From: Croceicoccus marinus
GTDB lineage: Bacteria > Pseudomonadota > Alphaproteobacteria > Sphingomonadales > Sphingomonadaceae
DNA: 64,000 nt
NCBI RefSeq assembly: GCF_001661675.2
Contig: NZ_CP019604.1
Coordinates: 124,001 to 188,000, forward strand
Reading direction: 5' to 3'
The first letter of the stretch is position 1, and each line of letters starts with the position of its first letter. The notes under the pieces are model-generated. The model searched no databases, had not been told where the DNA came from, and saw nothing but the letters and a program-made list of their open reading frames with translations. The position numbers and the translations under genes were made by a program. This document shows, piece after piece, positions 52,298 through 61,560 of the stretch.

Positions 52298-52786
52298 ATG
52301 CTGCTCTTGTTGTTCGTCTCGCTTCTCATGTTAGTCCTGCTTGTGGTAGCTGTCATGTCCATGCTGACCGCTGGGGTCGGTAACGCGGTGCAGGCCTCCT
52401 GCAGATCTGCTCTCCGGATCTCAGAAGGAAGTGCCGAGGTAGAAGACGCTTTCGGCTGTGCGCTGGCCTGTTGCCCGGAATATGCCACGCCATTGCTCGA
52501 AGCGCGGTCGCCCTGCGCATTGCTGTTGGCTCGCGCCGCCTCTGGTGATCTCGACGCGATGACGGACCAGATCGTCGACCATCTGCGTAGCCACATTCCC
52601 GCGTTGGTGGCAGCGCACCTCGCCGTCATCGAGAGAGCCCAGCCTGGTCTTCGCCGACAGGCGATGGCCGATCTGGTCGGGGACTTGCGCAACATGGCTG
52701 CCGTGGCGCAGGGGCGGCTCGACTTCCTCGCGGCAAGGCGCAGTGAAATGCGCAGGACTGCCTTGCCTCGCGCGGCCGCGGCCTGA
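52298..52786 (+). CDS. Small membrane-anchored protein, unknown
   Basis: A 162-residue protein. The first 28 residues form one strong transmembrane segment (LLLLFVSLLMLVLLVVAVM). The remainder is helical with several Cys residues early (CRSAL, CALACC) and an Arg-rich tail. The ATG at 52298 follows GGAG ten bases upstream; a frame opening at 52211 is less likely. Its stop overlaps the start of the DUF2779 gene, so the two are co-translated. Function unknown. Confidence 0.6.
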   Translation: MLLLLFVSLLMLVLLVVAVMSMLTAGVGNAVQASCRSALRISEGSAEVEDAFGCALACCPEYATPLLEARSPCALLLARAASGDLDAMTDQIVDHLRSHIPALVAAHLAVIERAQPGLRRQAMADLVGDLRNMAAVAQGRLDFLAARRSEMRRTALPRAAAA

Positions 52787-54201
52787 TGGTGGGACTGTCC
52801 AAATCCCGCATTGCGGCGTTCGAGCAATGTCCGCGTCGGCTCTGGCTTCAGGTCCATCGCCGCGATCTTGCCGAATGGGGCGAGGGAGCCGAAGCGCTGT
52901 TCGTCATCGGCAACGAAGTGGGCGAGGCGGCCTGCGCGCTGCATCCCGGTGGCATCATGATCGAGGCCGAGCCGGACCTGGCTGCAGCGCTGGAAACCAC
53001 CGCGCGCCTGATTGCGGAAGATCATCCCGGTCCGCTGTTCGAGGCGACCTTCATGCACCGCGGCGTTCTTGTCAGGGTCGACGTGATGGAGCGGCTGCCA
53101 GGCGGTGGCTGGCATGTCGCCGAAGTGAAGAGTTCGACCGCGTCCAAGGAGTACCATACGGGCGACCTGGCGACGCAGGTCTGGGTGCTGCAGGGCTGCG
53201 GCATCGATGTCCGGTCGGCTGCGATCCGCCACGTCAACAACCGGTTCGTATTGCAGGTTCCGGGCAAACTGGACGGGCTGCTGCGCGATGCCGACATGCT
53301 CGGGATGCTGGGCGGGATCATCGCGGGTCGCGATGAGGTGGTTGGTAAGGCTCAGGCGGTGCTGGCGGAGGAGGAGCCGCAGACGGCGCCGGGCGATCAT
53401 TGCAGCAGGCCGCATGACTGCGAATTCGCCGCACACTGCCGCAGGGGAGAGCCGCTGCCACCGGAATGGCCGGTGACGGTGCTGCCGCGCGGGGCAGGGG
53501 CCGCATGGCTGGCGCGCGGCTATGACGATCTGCTCGATGTTCCGGCAGACCGTTTGTCGGGCGTGAACGCCATTGTCCACGCCGCAACGGTCAGCGGCAC
53601 GCCCTATCACGACCGCGGCGGTGCCGCTTTCGAGATGATGCAATGGGGCTGGCCGCGGGTGTGGCTGGATTTCGAGACAATCGCCTTTGGAGTTCCGCGC
53701 TGGATCGGTACGCGTCCCCATCAGCAGATTCCGTTCCAATTCTCGCTTCACCTCGAGCAGGAAAACGGCACGATGGCCCATTCCGAATTCCTGTCGACCG
53801 ATGGGAACGATCCGCGCCGCGCCTGTGCGGAGGCGCTTGTCGAGCAGATCCCGGCAGGGGCCGCGATCGTCGCCTATCACGCGCCGTTTGAACGCCGCGT
53901 TCTGCGCTACCTTGCCGAGTGTTTCCCGGATCTTTCCGATGCATTGCAGGACATGGCCGAGCGCTGCGTCGACCTTCTCCCGGTCACCCGCAAGCACTGG
54001 TACCACCGCGACCAGCGCGGAAGTTGGTCGCTCAAGAAGGTGCTGCCGACGATAGCCTCACTTGATTACGGCTCGCTCGAGGTGAAGGACGGCGGCGATG
54101 CGCAGGCTACATATCTCGAGGCAATCGATCCCGCCACTGACCCGGACCGTCAACTGCTGCTGCGCGAAGCCTTGCTAGCCTATTGCGAGCGGGACACCTG
54201 A
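52786..54201 (+). CDS. DUF2779-domain protein, PD-(D/E)XK-like, with premature stop
   Basis: A 471-residue protein. The N-terminus LSKSRIAAFEQCPRRLWLQVHR with RGVLVRVDVMERLPGG and WHVAEVKSST is a Cas4/RecB-like nuclease core (Asp, then Glu-x-Lys). Cys residues near DHCSRPHDCEFAAHC may hold an Fe-S cluster. The C-terminal DUF2779 half has WLDFETIAFGVPRW and IVAYHAPFERR, an RNase H-like exonuclease pattern. The final YCERDT is followed by TGA where the family usually has Trp; the frame would continue 18 codons to 54258. A single G-to-A change therefore probably removed the last helix. Confidence 0.8.
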   Translation: MVGLSKSRIAAFEQCPRRLWLQVHRRDLAEWGEGAEALFVIGNEVGEAACALHPGGIMIEAEPDLAAALETTARLIAEDHPGPLFEATFMHRGVLVRVDVMERLPGGGWHVAEVKSSTASKEYHTGDLATQVWVLQGCGIDVRSAAIRHVNNRFVLQVPGKLDGLLRDADMLGMLGGIIAGRDEVVGKAQAVLAEEEPQTAPGDHCSRPHDCEFAAHCRRGEPLPPEWPVTVLPRGAGAAWLARGYDDLLDVPADRLSGVNAIVHAATVSGTPYHDRGGAAFEMMQWGWPRVWLDFETIAFGVPRWIGTRPHQQIPFQFSLHLEQENGTMAHSEFLSTDGNDPRRACAEALVEQIPAGAAIVAYHAPFERRVLRYLAECFPDLSDALQDMAERCVDLLPVTRKHWYHRDQRGSWSLKKVLPTIASLDYGSLEVKDGGDAQATYLEAIDPATDPDRQLLLREALLAYCERDT

Positions 54202-54556
54202 GCGATGGTGCTGATTGCCCGCGCACTTGCATTAACCCGCCATCGTGATGGGGTCTGAGATCTGCGTCAGATTTCGCAGCATAACAGGCATCAAAACTTG
54301 CCCATTTAGGACATCGGGGAATGACTGGCGTCAGGCATTCTTCAAGCCCGACTGATGAGGGTGCTATCCGCAACATCGAAAACTGGCGGAAAACTGCCAA
54401 TCCATCTCCCACAAATCGCAGGACATGCGGATCGCATCCCCCAAATCCGCAGAAGGCCGTCAAGCACCCGTGCGGGGGGTGAGTATCTGAATTGCGGGTT
54501 CGACGCGTAGCACTGTGGCCCCTCAAACCTTCCGGTGAAACCTCCCGTTCGAGGTC
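54202..54556. other. Gap holding the lost tail of the DUF2779 gene
   Basis: 54202-54258 is the in-frame tail (AMVLIARALALTRHRDGV) cut off by the premature TGA. The rest shows no gene; frames on either strand lack a start and protein character. Confidence 0.5.
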
Positions 54557-54847
54557 TTAGCGCAATAGCTCGCCGACCAACGAAGGCTTCTTGGCAATCA
54601 TCGCCAGCAGGACCTGTGCGGGACCGGTCGGTTGCCTGCGGCCATGTTCCCAGTTGAGCAATGTGCCCTTGGCAACACCGATGCTGCGCGCGAACGCACT
54701 TTGCGACAGTCCGGTCTTCGCCCGGATAGCCGCGACATCCACCACCGGCACTTCGATCGTGTGAATGCGGATGCCGGTCTCCTTGCCCTGGGCGTGGTCC
54801 ATCGCCTCGCTCAGTCCCTGCATGATGCTGTTATAGGCCGTGCTCAT
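54557..54847 (-). CDS. HigA-type (Xre) antitoxin, module 1
   Basis: A 96-residue antitoxin. IRAKTGLSQSAFARSIGVAKGTLLNWEHGRRQPTGPAQVLLAMIAKKP is a complete Cro/C1 helix-turn-helix of the HigA/MqsA-like type. It follows the toxin gene with a 4-base overlap (toxin first, antitoxin second), the HigBA order. The N-terminal 40 residues should contact the toxin. Intact. Confidence 0.88.
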   Translation of the reverse strand: MSTAYNSIMQGLSEAMDHAQGKETGIRIHTIEVPVVDVAAIRAKTGLSQSAFARSIGVAKGTLLNWEHGRRQPTGPAQVLLAMIAKKPSLVGELLR

Positions 54848-55185
54848 GTGTTGTCTCCAAAGCGCGCGATCAGGGTCTTGCTCAGCTCAACCGCTGCTGC
54901 TTGTTCGGCCCTGGTCAGATTATCCTTCTCGTTCTTGGCGAACACGGTGACGAGGTAGATTGGCATATGCCTGCCACCGAAAACGTAGATGATCCTGTAA
55001 CCGCCGCTTTTGCCGCCACCTGCACGCGGGATACGGACCTTGCGCAAACCTCCGCCCAACGACACGCCCGCTTCCGGGTTGGCGGCGATGTAATCAACCA
55101 AGCCCATGCGTTCTTCATCGCCCATGATGGTCTTGGCGCGCCGCTGGAACTCGGGTAGTTCGACAACGGTCTGCAAGATCGCCAT
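54844..55185 (-). CDS. RelE/HigB-type toxin, module 1
   Basis: A 113-residue toxin. VVELPEFQRRAKTI, then AGVSLGGGLRKVRIPRAGGGKSGGYRIIYVFGG and YLVTVFAKNEKDNLTRAE form the phage-derived Gp49/HigB-like RelE pattern. Such toxins cleave mRNA on the ribosome. The ATG at 55185 is used; a GTG two codons upstream is possible. A good promoter lies directly upstream. Coupled to the antitoxin. Confidence 0.88.
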   Translation of the reverse strand: MAILQTVVELPEFQRRAKTIMGDEERMGLVDYIAANPEAGVSLGGGLRKVRIPRAGGGKSGGYRIIYVFGGRHMPIYLVTVFAKNEKDNLTRAEQAAAVELSKTLIARFGDNT

Positions 55186-55193
55186 GCGCACCG

Positions 55194-55220
55194 TATATAA
55201 GCCATTGGCGTATAGGTCAA
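55194..55220 (-). promoter_or_regulatory. Probable promoter of HigBA module 1
   Basis: On the minus strand TTGACC (complement of 55215-55220) is followed by TATATA/TATACG at 15-17 bp spacing. It ends only about 10 bp before the toxin start, so the leader is very short or absent. Confidence 0.5.
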
Positions 55221-55857
55221 TGACGCACTACACCGGCTGACAAGCACAAGGACTTGCCCGTTCCGCATCCGTTGAGCGAAACCTGCCCCATGAACACTGG
55301 GCACGTTCTTGCGATCGGTACACGCAGCATCAGCGCCGCGTACCATTCACAGGCGTGAACACCCGCAAGCCGATGCTGGCTCCCGATGGCGTGGTGCCGG
55401 GCGTTGAATTCTGCAGAAACTTCGGGGCGCGGCGCGCGGCCCGGAAACGCTCTGCGCTTTAGCATGCCGCTGCCCGAACATTAGCGACGGGCGTTCAGCG
55501 TATCGCGTCAAACTATTTTTCAAGAAGCGTTACGGTTTAATCAGCCACTGACGTGACGGACCACCCGCTGGATCAAATGCTCTCGTAAGTCGGTTCTCCA
55601 TTGGCCGTATGCTTCGACGCCTGCCTTGCTTCTTTCACCGGCGGAGAGATCTAAACCGCCAGCAATCCGAGAGCGACCGATGCGGAAGCGGCCGAGGAAG
55701 ACACGGAGCGCAAAGGTGGCAGGCACCTCAGGTGCAACCCATCACACCTCCGGGCGGAAACAGGGTCATTTGCAACACCATCGGCACCATCACTACATGC
55801 CGCTGATCATATAGGATGAGCGGGCTGGCAGGGAATATGGCGTGGCAATGTGCCGGT
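55221..55857. other. Gap between the two HigBA-type modules
   Basis: There is no gene I can support. Two minus-strand frames (55217-55465 and 55541-55726) have some protein-like stretches but no family match or ribosome-binding site. They may be remnants of decayed genes. Confidence 0.35.
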
Positions 55858-56187
55858 TTACGCCACCGCATCCAGCCCGCTGCGCTGGATGATCGAAAGC
55901 AGCCGCAGCGCCGGCCCTCCCGGCCTTTTCGCCCCGCGTTCCCAGTCTGACACAAGGTTTTTCGACACGTTGAGATAGCGCGCAAACACCGGCTGCGAGA
56001 CATGCTCTGCCTCCCGGATCGCCTTGATTTCGTTAGGTGATAGAACCGGCGCAGGCGCTAGAGACGCCTCATCGAACTCGCGCATGGTGCGTTTGTCTAT
56101 GCTGCCCGCGTCGTGCAGGCCTTCCATCATTTCGTGGACGGCGGCCATTGCCTCGCTTTTGTAGGTCTTCGCCTTAGTCTTGCTCAT
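55858..56187 (-). CDS. HigA-type (Xre) antitoxin, module 2
   Basis: A 109-residue antitoxin. LSPNEIKAIREAEHVSQPVFARYLNVSKNLVSDWERGAKRPGGPALRLLSII is a full helix-turn-helix typical of HigA/NadS-like antitoxins. It overlaps the toxin gene upstream by 14 bases. Intact and in toxin-first order. Confidence 0.9.
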   Translation of the reverse strand: MSKTKAKTYKSEAMAAVHEMMEGLHDAGSIDKRTMREFDEASLAPAPVLSPNEIKAIREAEHVSQPVFARYLNVSKNLVSDWERGAKRPGGPALRLLSIIQRSGLDAVA

Positions 56188-56572
56188 CGTTTTTCACCTC
56201 GACCAATCGGCCTGCTTCAACTTCCGTTTCGATCTGGCCATCGCCCAAATCCAGCATGATGCTCGCAGCCTTGCGATATACCTTCAGTTCCGCCGCACTC
56301 AGGTTCGCCTGGTCGCTCTTGGCAAAGGCAAACACGAATATGGCCCGCTCGCCCGAGCGGAAGATCAGGATCGAACGATAGCCGCCCGATTTACCTCCGC
56401 CCCGGCGCGCGATGCGCTGCTTGATGAGCCCGCTGCCAAGGTCGGCATCGATCAGGCCAGTTTCAGCCCGGTGCACGGCATCGGCAAGCGCGGCATCGCT
56501 GATCTTCTCCTTTGCCGCGAACTTGGCGAACCAGCGGTTGGCGTAGATGCGGATGCGTGGGCTCTCAGTCAT
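56174..56572 (-). CDS. RelE/HigB-type toxin, module 2
   Basis: A 132-residue toxin of the RelE/HigB-like type. IYANRWFAKFAAKEKISDAALADAV, then GLIKQRIARRGGGKSGGYRSILIF and AIFVFAFAKSDQANLSAAEL show the family pattern. The ATG at 56572 overlaps the stop of the tyrosine-integrase remnant; an in-frame ATG at 56593 is possible. Its close link to an integrase suggests that it was cargo of that element. Confidence 0.88.
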   Translation of the reverse strand: MTESPRIRIYANRWFAKFAAKEKISDAALADAVHRAETGLIDADLGSGLIKQRIARRGGGKSGGYRSILIFRSGERAIFVFAFAKSDQANLSAAELKVYRKAASIMLDLGDGQIETEVEAGRLVEVKNDEQD

Positions 56573-56708
56573 GCAGCAACGATTTGCTATCATACTTAGT
56601 GTTATGGTTCAATGAACGAGTGCCGTTCATGCTCTGCTCGATCAGGTCGCCGATGCGCAGCGCAGCCCCGATGACGTGACCATCGACAAGATGGGCATAG
56701 CGGGCGGC
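56565..56708 (-). pseudogene. C-terminal stump of a tyrosine integrase
   Basis: Translating the minus strand from the IS21 border gives 47 codons starting AARYAHLVDG and ending in SLLHD before TGA. RYAHL is the conserved active-site tyrosine block of phage and island integrases, and RIGDLIEQSM is the usual helix that follows. The N-terminal part, with the Arg-His residues, is missing because the IS21 element cuts in at 56709. No integrase part is found on the other side of the IS, so a deletion went with the insertion. Confidence 0.8.
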
Positions 56709-56874
56709 TGTCAATCGGCGTTCAATCGGGACCCCCTATCGGCGCGCAAAAGGGACCCCCTTGGTGTTGCATAGATTGATCGATGTTGGGCGCTGGTTTC
56801 GCGCTGCTGGCGGCGTAGGGAGGGCGTAGCCCGACCGGAGGCGTCAGCAGCGCGAAGGCGTTTTTCTGATCGGG

Positions 56875-57603
56875 TCAGCTGCGGTTTTTGAAGCGCCAGC
56901 TGTCGTTGCCGGTCTCGACGATGTCGCAATGGTGGGTGATGCGGTCGAGCAGCGCGGTGGTCATCTTCGGGTCGCCGAACACGGTGGGCCACTCGCCGAA
57001 GGCGAGGTTGGTGGTGATGATGACCGAGGTCTGCTCGTAGAGCTTGCTGATCAGGTGGAACAAGAGCTGCCCGCCGGATCGGGCGAACGGCAGATAACCC
57101 AGTTCATCGAGCACCACGAGATCGAGTCGGCTGAGCTGGGCGGCGATGGATCCGGCTTTGCCGATACGCGCCTCTTCCTCGAGCCGGGTGACGAGATCGA
57201 CCGTGTTGAAGTAGCGCCCACGGGCACCGACACGCACGACGCTGGCGGTGATTGCGGTGGCCAGATGGGTCTTGCCCGTCCCTGTGCCGCCGATGAGCAC
57301 GATGTTGCGGCGACCGGGCAGGAACGAACCTGCGTGCAGGGAACGCACCAGCCCTTCGTTGATAGGGGTGCCCTCGAACACGAAGGCATCGAGGTCCTTG
57401 ATTACAGGCAGCTTGGCCGCGGTCATGCGGTAGCGGATCGAGGCAGCATGACGATGCGCTGCTTCTGCCCGCAGCAGGTCGGTCAGGATCTCGTTGGTCG
57501 TGCGCTTGCGCTGCAGCCCGGTGGTTACCGCCTCGTCGAAGGCTCCTGCCATGCCCTTGAGGCCGAGCGCGCGCATCGCCTCGATCATTTCATGCCGCTG
57601 CAT
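56875..57603 (-). CDS. istB: IS21 ATP-binding protein IstB
   Basis: A 242-residue AAA+ helper of IS21 transposition. Walker A is [12 protein letters not shown], Walker B is [12 protein letters not shown], and the tail [36 protein letters not shown] is highly typical. The start at 57603 ([13 protein letters not shown]) lies within the end of istA, with a 14-base overlap. Intact. Confidence 0.95.
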   Translation of the reverse strand: MQRHEMIEAMRALGLKGMAGAFDEAVTTGLQRKRTTNEILTDLLRAEAAHRHAASIRYRMTAAKLPVIKDLDAFVFEGTPINEGLVRSLHAGSFLPGRRNIVLIGGTGTGKTHLATAITASVVRVGARGRYFNTVDLVTRLEEEARIGKAGSIAAQLSRLDLVVLDELGYLPFARSGGQLLFHLISKLYEQTSVIITTNLAFGEWPTVFGDPKMTTALLDRITHHCDIVETGNDSWRFKNRS

Positions 57604-59104
57604 TGAAGCCTCGCACCGTATCGTAGCGCGCGCAGTCCGCGATCGGCGGGTGACTGAGCTTGAGATCAACGACCACGTCCAGAGTGCGCTCGGATGGCGG
57701 GTCCCGGTATCGGGCCAGGATGTTGAGGATCACCTCGTCGCTGACGGCCCCGTTATCGAGCGCCTCCCGGATCGCGGCCTCGACCGCTTCCAGACCATCG
57801 GTCATTACGGCTGCCAGTACGCGCACGAAGCGGCGGTCGGCTTCATCACCGCCGCCCAGCTTGCGCCGCAACCGCGTCAGTGCCGGTGGCAGGTCCCACC
57901 CCTGGAAGGGCGCGCCGTTCCGCAAAGCGCCGGGCTTGTTCGCCAGAACGGGCAGGTAATGCCAGGGATCATAGATCGTCCGGTCACGGCCGAAGTGCCG
58001 GGCATGCTCGGCGATTACCTCGTCGCCGAGGCGCACGACAATGCGGTCGGCATAGGCGCGGACCTGGACGGCCCGCCGCGCAGCCTTGGCCATGACTGAG
58101 TAGCGGTTGCGGTCGAAGCTGATCAGGCACGTGCCGGTCACGGCATGGGCGGTCTCGTGGAAGCCGTCGAAGGGCGCCAACATCGGCTGCAAGGCAGACC
58201 GTTCGAGGTCCAGCGCTTCGGCAACGGTCAGCTCCTTCTGCTCGGGATGCGCGTGCGTTGCGGCCCAGCGCAGGCACTCGGCCTCCAGCCACCCGTTGAG
58301 CTCCTCGATGCTGGCAAAGCGCAGGCGAGGCTGGAAGAACCGGCCCCGGATCGTCTGGACCTGATGTTCGACCTGACCCTTCTCCCATCCCGCCGCCGGC
58401 GAGCAAGCGGTCGGCTCGACCATGTAATGATCGGCCATGACCAGAAAGCGGCGGTTGAACACCCGCTCCTTGCCGACGAACACGGTGGTGACCGCGGTCT
58501 TCATGTTATCGTAGATGCCGCGCAGGGGAACGCCGCCAAAAAAGGCAAAGCCCCGGGCATGGGCGTCGAACACCATCTCCTGCGTCTCGCGCGGATAGGC
58601 CCGGACGTAGACAGCCCGCGACGCACACAGCCGCATCTGCGCCACCTTCACTCGCATCGGCTTGCCCGCGATCTCCACATCCTCGTGGCTCCAGTCGAAC
58701 TGGTAGGCCTCGCCGGGCTTGAACATGAGCGGGATGAACGCGGGCGCCCCATCACCCGCATCCTTGCGCCTCGCTTCCGTCCAGCGCCGGGCGTAGCGCC
58801 GGACCGCGTCGTAGGATCCCTCGAACCCCTCACGGCACAGCAGATCATGGATCCGGGTCATGCGCAGCCGATCACGCCGGTGCCGGGCCTCGTTCTCCGC
58901 CAGCAGCGTGTCGAGCCGCTCCTGAAACGGCCCAAGCCGGGGCAGCGGTTGAACCGTGCGGCGATAATCGAATGCGCCTTCTGGTGCCCGGATCGCCTTG
59001 CGCACCACCTTGCGGGATAACCGCAGATCGCGCGCAATCGCCTTGATCGCCTTCCCGCTCGCGTGCTCCCGCCGAATCCGAACAATCGTCTCCACCACCA
59101 ACAT
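57590..59104 (-). CDS. istA: IS21 transposase IstA
   Basis: A 504-residue transposase. The N-terminal helix-turn-helix ([29 protein letters not shown]) is followed by an rve integrase core with [12 protein letters not shown] (Asp), [12 protein letters not shown] (Asp) and [18 protein letters not shown] (Glu). The C-terminal part with [25 protein letters not shown] binds the ends. Intact, so the element could be active. Confidence 0.95.
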   Translation of the reverse strand: MLVVETIVRIRREHASGKAIKAIARDLRLSRKVVRKAIRAPEGAFDYRRTVQPLPRLGPFQERLDTLLAENEARHRRDRLRMTRIHDLLCREGFEGSYDAVRRYARRWTEARRKDAGDGAPAFIPLMFKPGEAYQFDWSHEDVEIAGKPMRVKVAQMRLCASRAVYVRAYPRETQEMVFDAHARGFAFFGGVPLRGIYDNMKTAVTTVFVGKERVFNRRFLVMADHYMVEPTACSPAAGWEKGQVEHQVQTIRGRFFQPRLRFASIEELNGWLEAECLRWAATHAHPEQKELTVAEALDLERSALQPMLAPFDGFHETAHAVTGTCLISFDRNRYSVMAKAARRAVQVRAYADRIVVRLGDEVIAEHARHFGRDRTIYDPWHYLPVLANKPGALRNGAPFQGWDLPPALTRLRRKLGGGDEADRRFVRVLAAVMTDGLEAVEAAIREALDNGAVSDEVILNILARYRDPPSERTLDVVVDLKLSHPPIADCARYDTVRGFNAAA

Positions 59105-59216
59105 CCCGATCTCACCACCTGGAAAACCAGGCGGTCAACTACACCATCAGAATGAAGGGTCCCTTTTAGACGCCGATCACCCCTCTAACAGGGTCCCTTT
59201 TGCACGCCGATCCACA

Positions 59217-60206
59217 GCCATCGCAAGCCGCGGGGTGCTGTTCGTCAGCTTCAACTATCGGGTGGGGCGGTTCGGGTTCTTCGCGTTTCCGCAGTTGACC
59301 GCTGAGGATCCCGACGACGGGTTGCTGGGCAATTACGGGTTCATGGACCAGATCGCCGCGTTGGGTTGGCTGCGGGAGAACGTCGCGGCGTTCGGCGGCG
59401 ATCCGGGCAACGTCACGGTCATCGGCGAAAGCGCAGGTGGCATGTCGGTGCACAATCTGGTGACCTCACCGCTGGCACGCGGTCTGTTCCACAAGGCCGT
59501 GGTGATGTCTGGCGGCGATGCAAAATCAGCCGATGTTACGCTGGCCGAGGCGGAAGAGATCGGGGTGAACTTCGCACGGGCCCAGGGGCTCGATCCGACC
59601 GCTTCCGATGCGTTGCAGCGTCTGCGGCAACTGAGCGCGGAGGAGGTGACCGGCGGGCTGAACCTGTCGCAGCTATCCGGAACTCAAGGGCCGCGGACCT
59701 TCACACGTCCATTCCCGGACGGGACGGTCGCCGTGGACATGGACAAAGCCTATGCCAGCGGTGCCTTCGCGCCGGTTCCAATGATCGTGGGGGCGACCAG
59801 CGCCGATATTGGCGGGCCAGTCGGATACATGATCGCCGGCGCGCGCGAAGCAGCGGGTATGCTGGCCGACAAGGGCGTGCCCGTGTGGCACTACCGCTTC
59901 TCCTATGTCGCGGACGCAATCGGTCAGACCGGTGCGCAGCACGCTTCCGAGATCCCGTTCTTTTTCGACAATACGGCAATCAAGTATGGCACCGCGACAA
60001 CGCCCCAGGACATCGCGATCGGCAGAACGATCGCGGATTACATCGTCCACTTTGCAAGAACGGGTGAGCCGAATGGACCGGACTTGCCATTTTGGCCCCG
60101 ATATACACGCGCCAGCGACATGATCATGGACTTCGCTGAGAGCGGAAGGGCTGAGGTCAAACCCGACCCTTGGGGGGCCGAGATCGATGCAAGCCAAGCA
60201 CGCTGA
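59217..60206 (+). pseudogene. Carboxylesterase (type B) missing its N-terminus
   Basis: The frame begins directly at the IS21 border with VLFVSFNYRVGRFGFFAFPQL, which is residue 120-150 of a normal type-B carboxylesterase. The nucleophile elbow GESAGG, the later LFHKAVVMSGGD and the His block QHASEIPFFFDN remain. The oxyanion-hole Gly-rich loop and any signal peptide are lost. The rest of the gene (329 codons) is open to 60206. It could only be expressed from a start inside the fragment or from the IS; it is unlikely to be active. Confidence 0.88.
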
Positions 60207-60251
60207 GCTTCGTGCTCTTCCGCTTTCGGCTCTTCACAGCCATTGATGCAG

Positions 60252-61532
60252 CTACAGCATTGCAGGCTTTCTGGCGAAGATGCCGAAGCCGGCAATCGCT
60301 GCATAGCACAGCGCGGGCAGGATCAGCGCGACCGCGAGACTGCCGCTCAGATCGGCCAGCATTCCGGTAGCAAGCGGGATCACGGCGCCGCCGAAGATCG
60401 CGACATTGATCAGGCCCGAACCGTCCGCCGCCCGTGACCCCAGGTTTTCGGAGGCGAGACTGAATATGGTCGGGAACATGATCGCGTTTGCCAACCCAAC
60501 CGCCAGGATGCTGTAGGCAGCCAACGTGCCGCCCGAATTGGTGGAAACGCCCAGCAGCACGATTGCACCCGCCGCAGCACAGGCCAGCACCAGCCCCGGG
60601 CTGACGACGCGCAGTACGACGGACCCAAGAAAGCGGCCGACCATTGCACCCGCCCAATAAAGGCTGACCATCCAGCCAACCGCACTTTCAGGAGCGTCGA
60701 GCACACGGTCCTGCATCAGGTAGTTGATAACGAGGGAGCCGATCGAAACCTCCGCCCCGACATATAGAAAGATCGACAATGCGCCGAACCCGAATCGCGG
60801 ACGGCGCAGCAGGTCGAGGCCGCCCAGCATGCTGGAGGGTTCGTGCCGTTCGCCCTTGAGCCGGTTGCGGAACAGCCACACGACCAGCGCCACCACGGCA
60901 ATGGCGGCAGCAAGGCCGACATAGCCGTTCACGATTGCTTGGCTTTCCGCCCGGCGATAGGCATCGAGTGCCGGACCGGAGAGTTCCGCTGCGGACACCG
61001 TCACAAGGCTGCCCAAGATCAGGATGGAGCCGACATAAGGGAAGATCGTGGTGCCCAGCGAGTTGAACGCCTGCGCGAAGGTCAGCCGGCTGTGCGCCGT
61101 TTTCGGATTACCGAGCAGGCTGATCAGCGGATTGGCCACCACCTGCACCAGCACCACTCCGCTCGCCAGCACGAACAGGGCGAACAGGAACAGCGGATAG
61201 GTGGCGCTCTGCGCGGCGGGGATGAACAGCAGGCAGCCAATCATCATTGCGACCAGGCCCACCACCGCTCCACGCATGTACCCGATGCGTTTGACCAGCT
61301 GCGATGCCGGAATGCCGACCAGCAGGTAGGCGGTGAAGAAGCAGAACTGCACCAGCATCGCCTGTGTGTAGTTCAGCGTGAACAGCTCCTTCAGCTTCGG
61401 AATGATCACGTCATTGAGGCTGGTGATCCCGCCGAAGATGAAGAACAGCGCAAAGACGAAGCCCTGCAATCCGGGTGCCTGAATGGGCGCGGCCGATCGG
61501 TCGGCGTGCAGTGCAGAGGGAACGATGGCCAT
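60252..61532 (-). CDS. MFS sugar permease (FHS/GluP-FucP type)
   Basis: A 426-residue membrane protein with about 12 predicted segments. FALFFIFGGITSLNDVIIPKL at the start and FAQAFNSLGTTIFPYVGSILIL in helix 4-5 are hallmarks of the FHS glucose/galactose/fucose proton symporter family. The ATG at 61532 (MAIVPSALHADR) is followed by a short cytoplasmic lead. It lies 28 bp downstream of the amylase gene on the same strand, so it likely imports the sugars released by that enzyme (maltose or glucose). Complete. Confidence 0.9.
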   Translation of the reverse strand: MAIVPSALHADRSAAPIQAPGLQGFVFALFFIFGGITSLNDVIIPKLKELFTLNYTQAMLVQFCFFTAYLLVGIPASQLVKRIGYMRGAVVGLVAMMIGCLLFIPAAQSATYPLFLFALFVLASGVVLVQVVANPLISLLGNPKTAHSRLTFAQAFNSLGTTIFPYVGSILILGSLVTVSAAELSGPALDAYRRAESQAIVNGYVGLAAAIAVVALVVWLFRNRLKGERHEPSSMLGGLDLLRRPRFGFGALSIFLYVGAEVSIGSLVINYLMQDRVLDAPESAVGWMVSLYWAGAMVGRFLGSVVLRVVSPGLVLACAAAGAIVLLGVSTNSGGTLAAYSILAVGLANAIMFPTIFSLASENLGSRAADGSGLINVAIFGGAVIPLATGMLADLSGSLAVALILPALCYAAIAGFGIFARKPAML

Positions 61533-61560
61533 GGGTGCAACCTGATTGGAGAAGGGGAAA

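Larger units (their letters stand above)
56709..59216 (-). mobile_element. IS21-family insertion sequence
   Basis: A 2508-bp element with istA and istB. The left end is TGTCAATCGGCGTTCAATCG; the right end read inward is TGTGGATCGGCGTGCAAAAG. Both ends also carry a second inner copy of the ATCGGCG...AAGGGACC unit, as is typical for IS21. No target duplication is visible: the left flank ends GCGGGCGGC and the right flank starts GCCATCGC. This fits an insertion followed by an adjacent deletion or by recombination. Confidence 0.92.

Noticed and set aside
55541..55726. 61-codon minus-strand frame between the HigBA modules
   Set aside because: No start signal or family match; possibly the remains of an older gene.
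56695..59225. Target duplication for the IS21 element
   Set aside because: The flanks GCGGGCGGC and GCCATCGC share no direct repeat of 4-8 bp.
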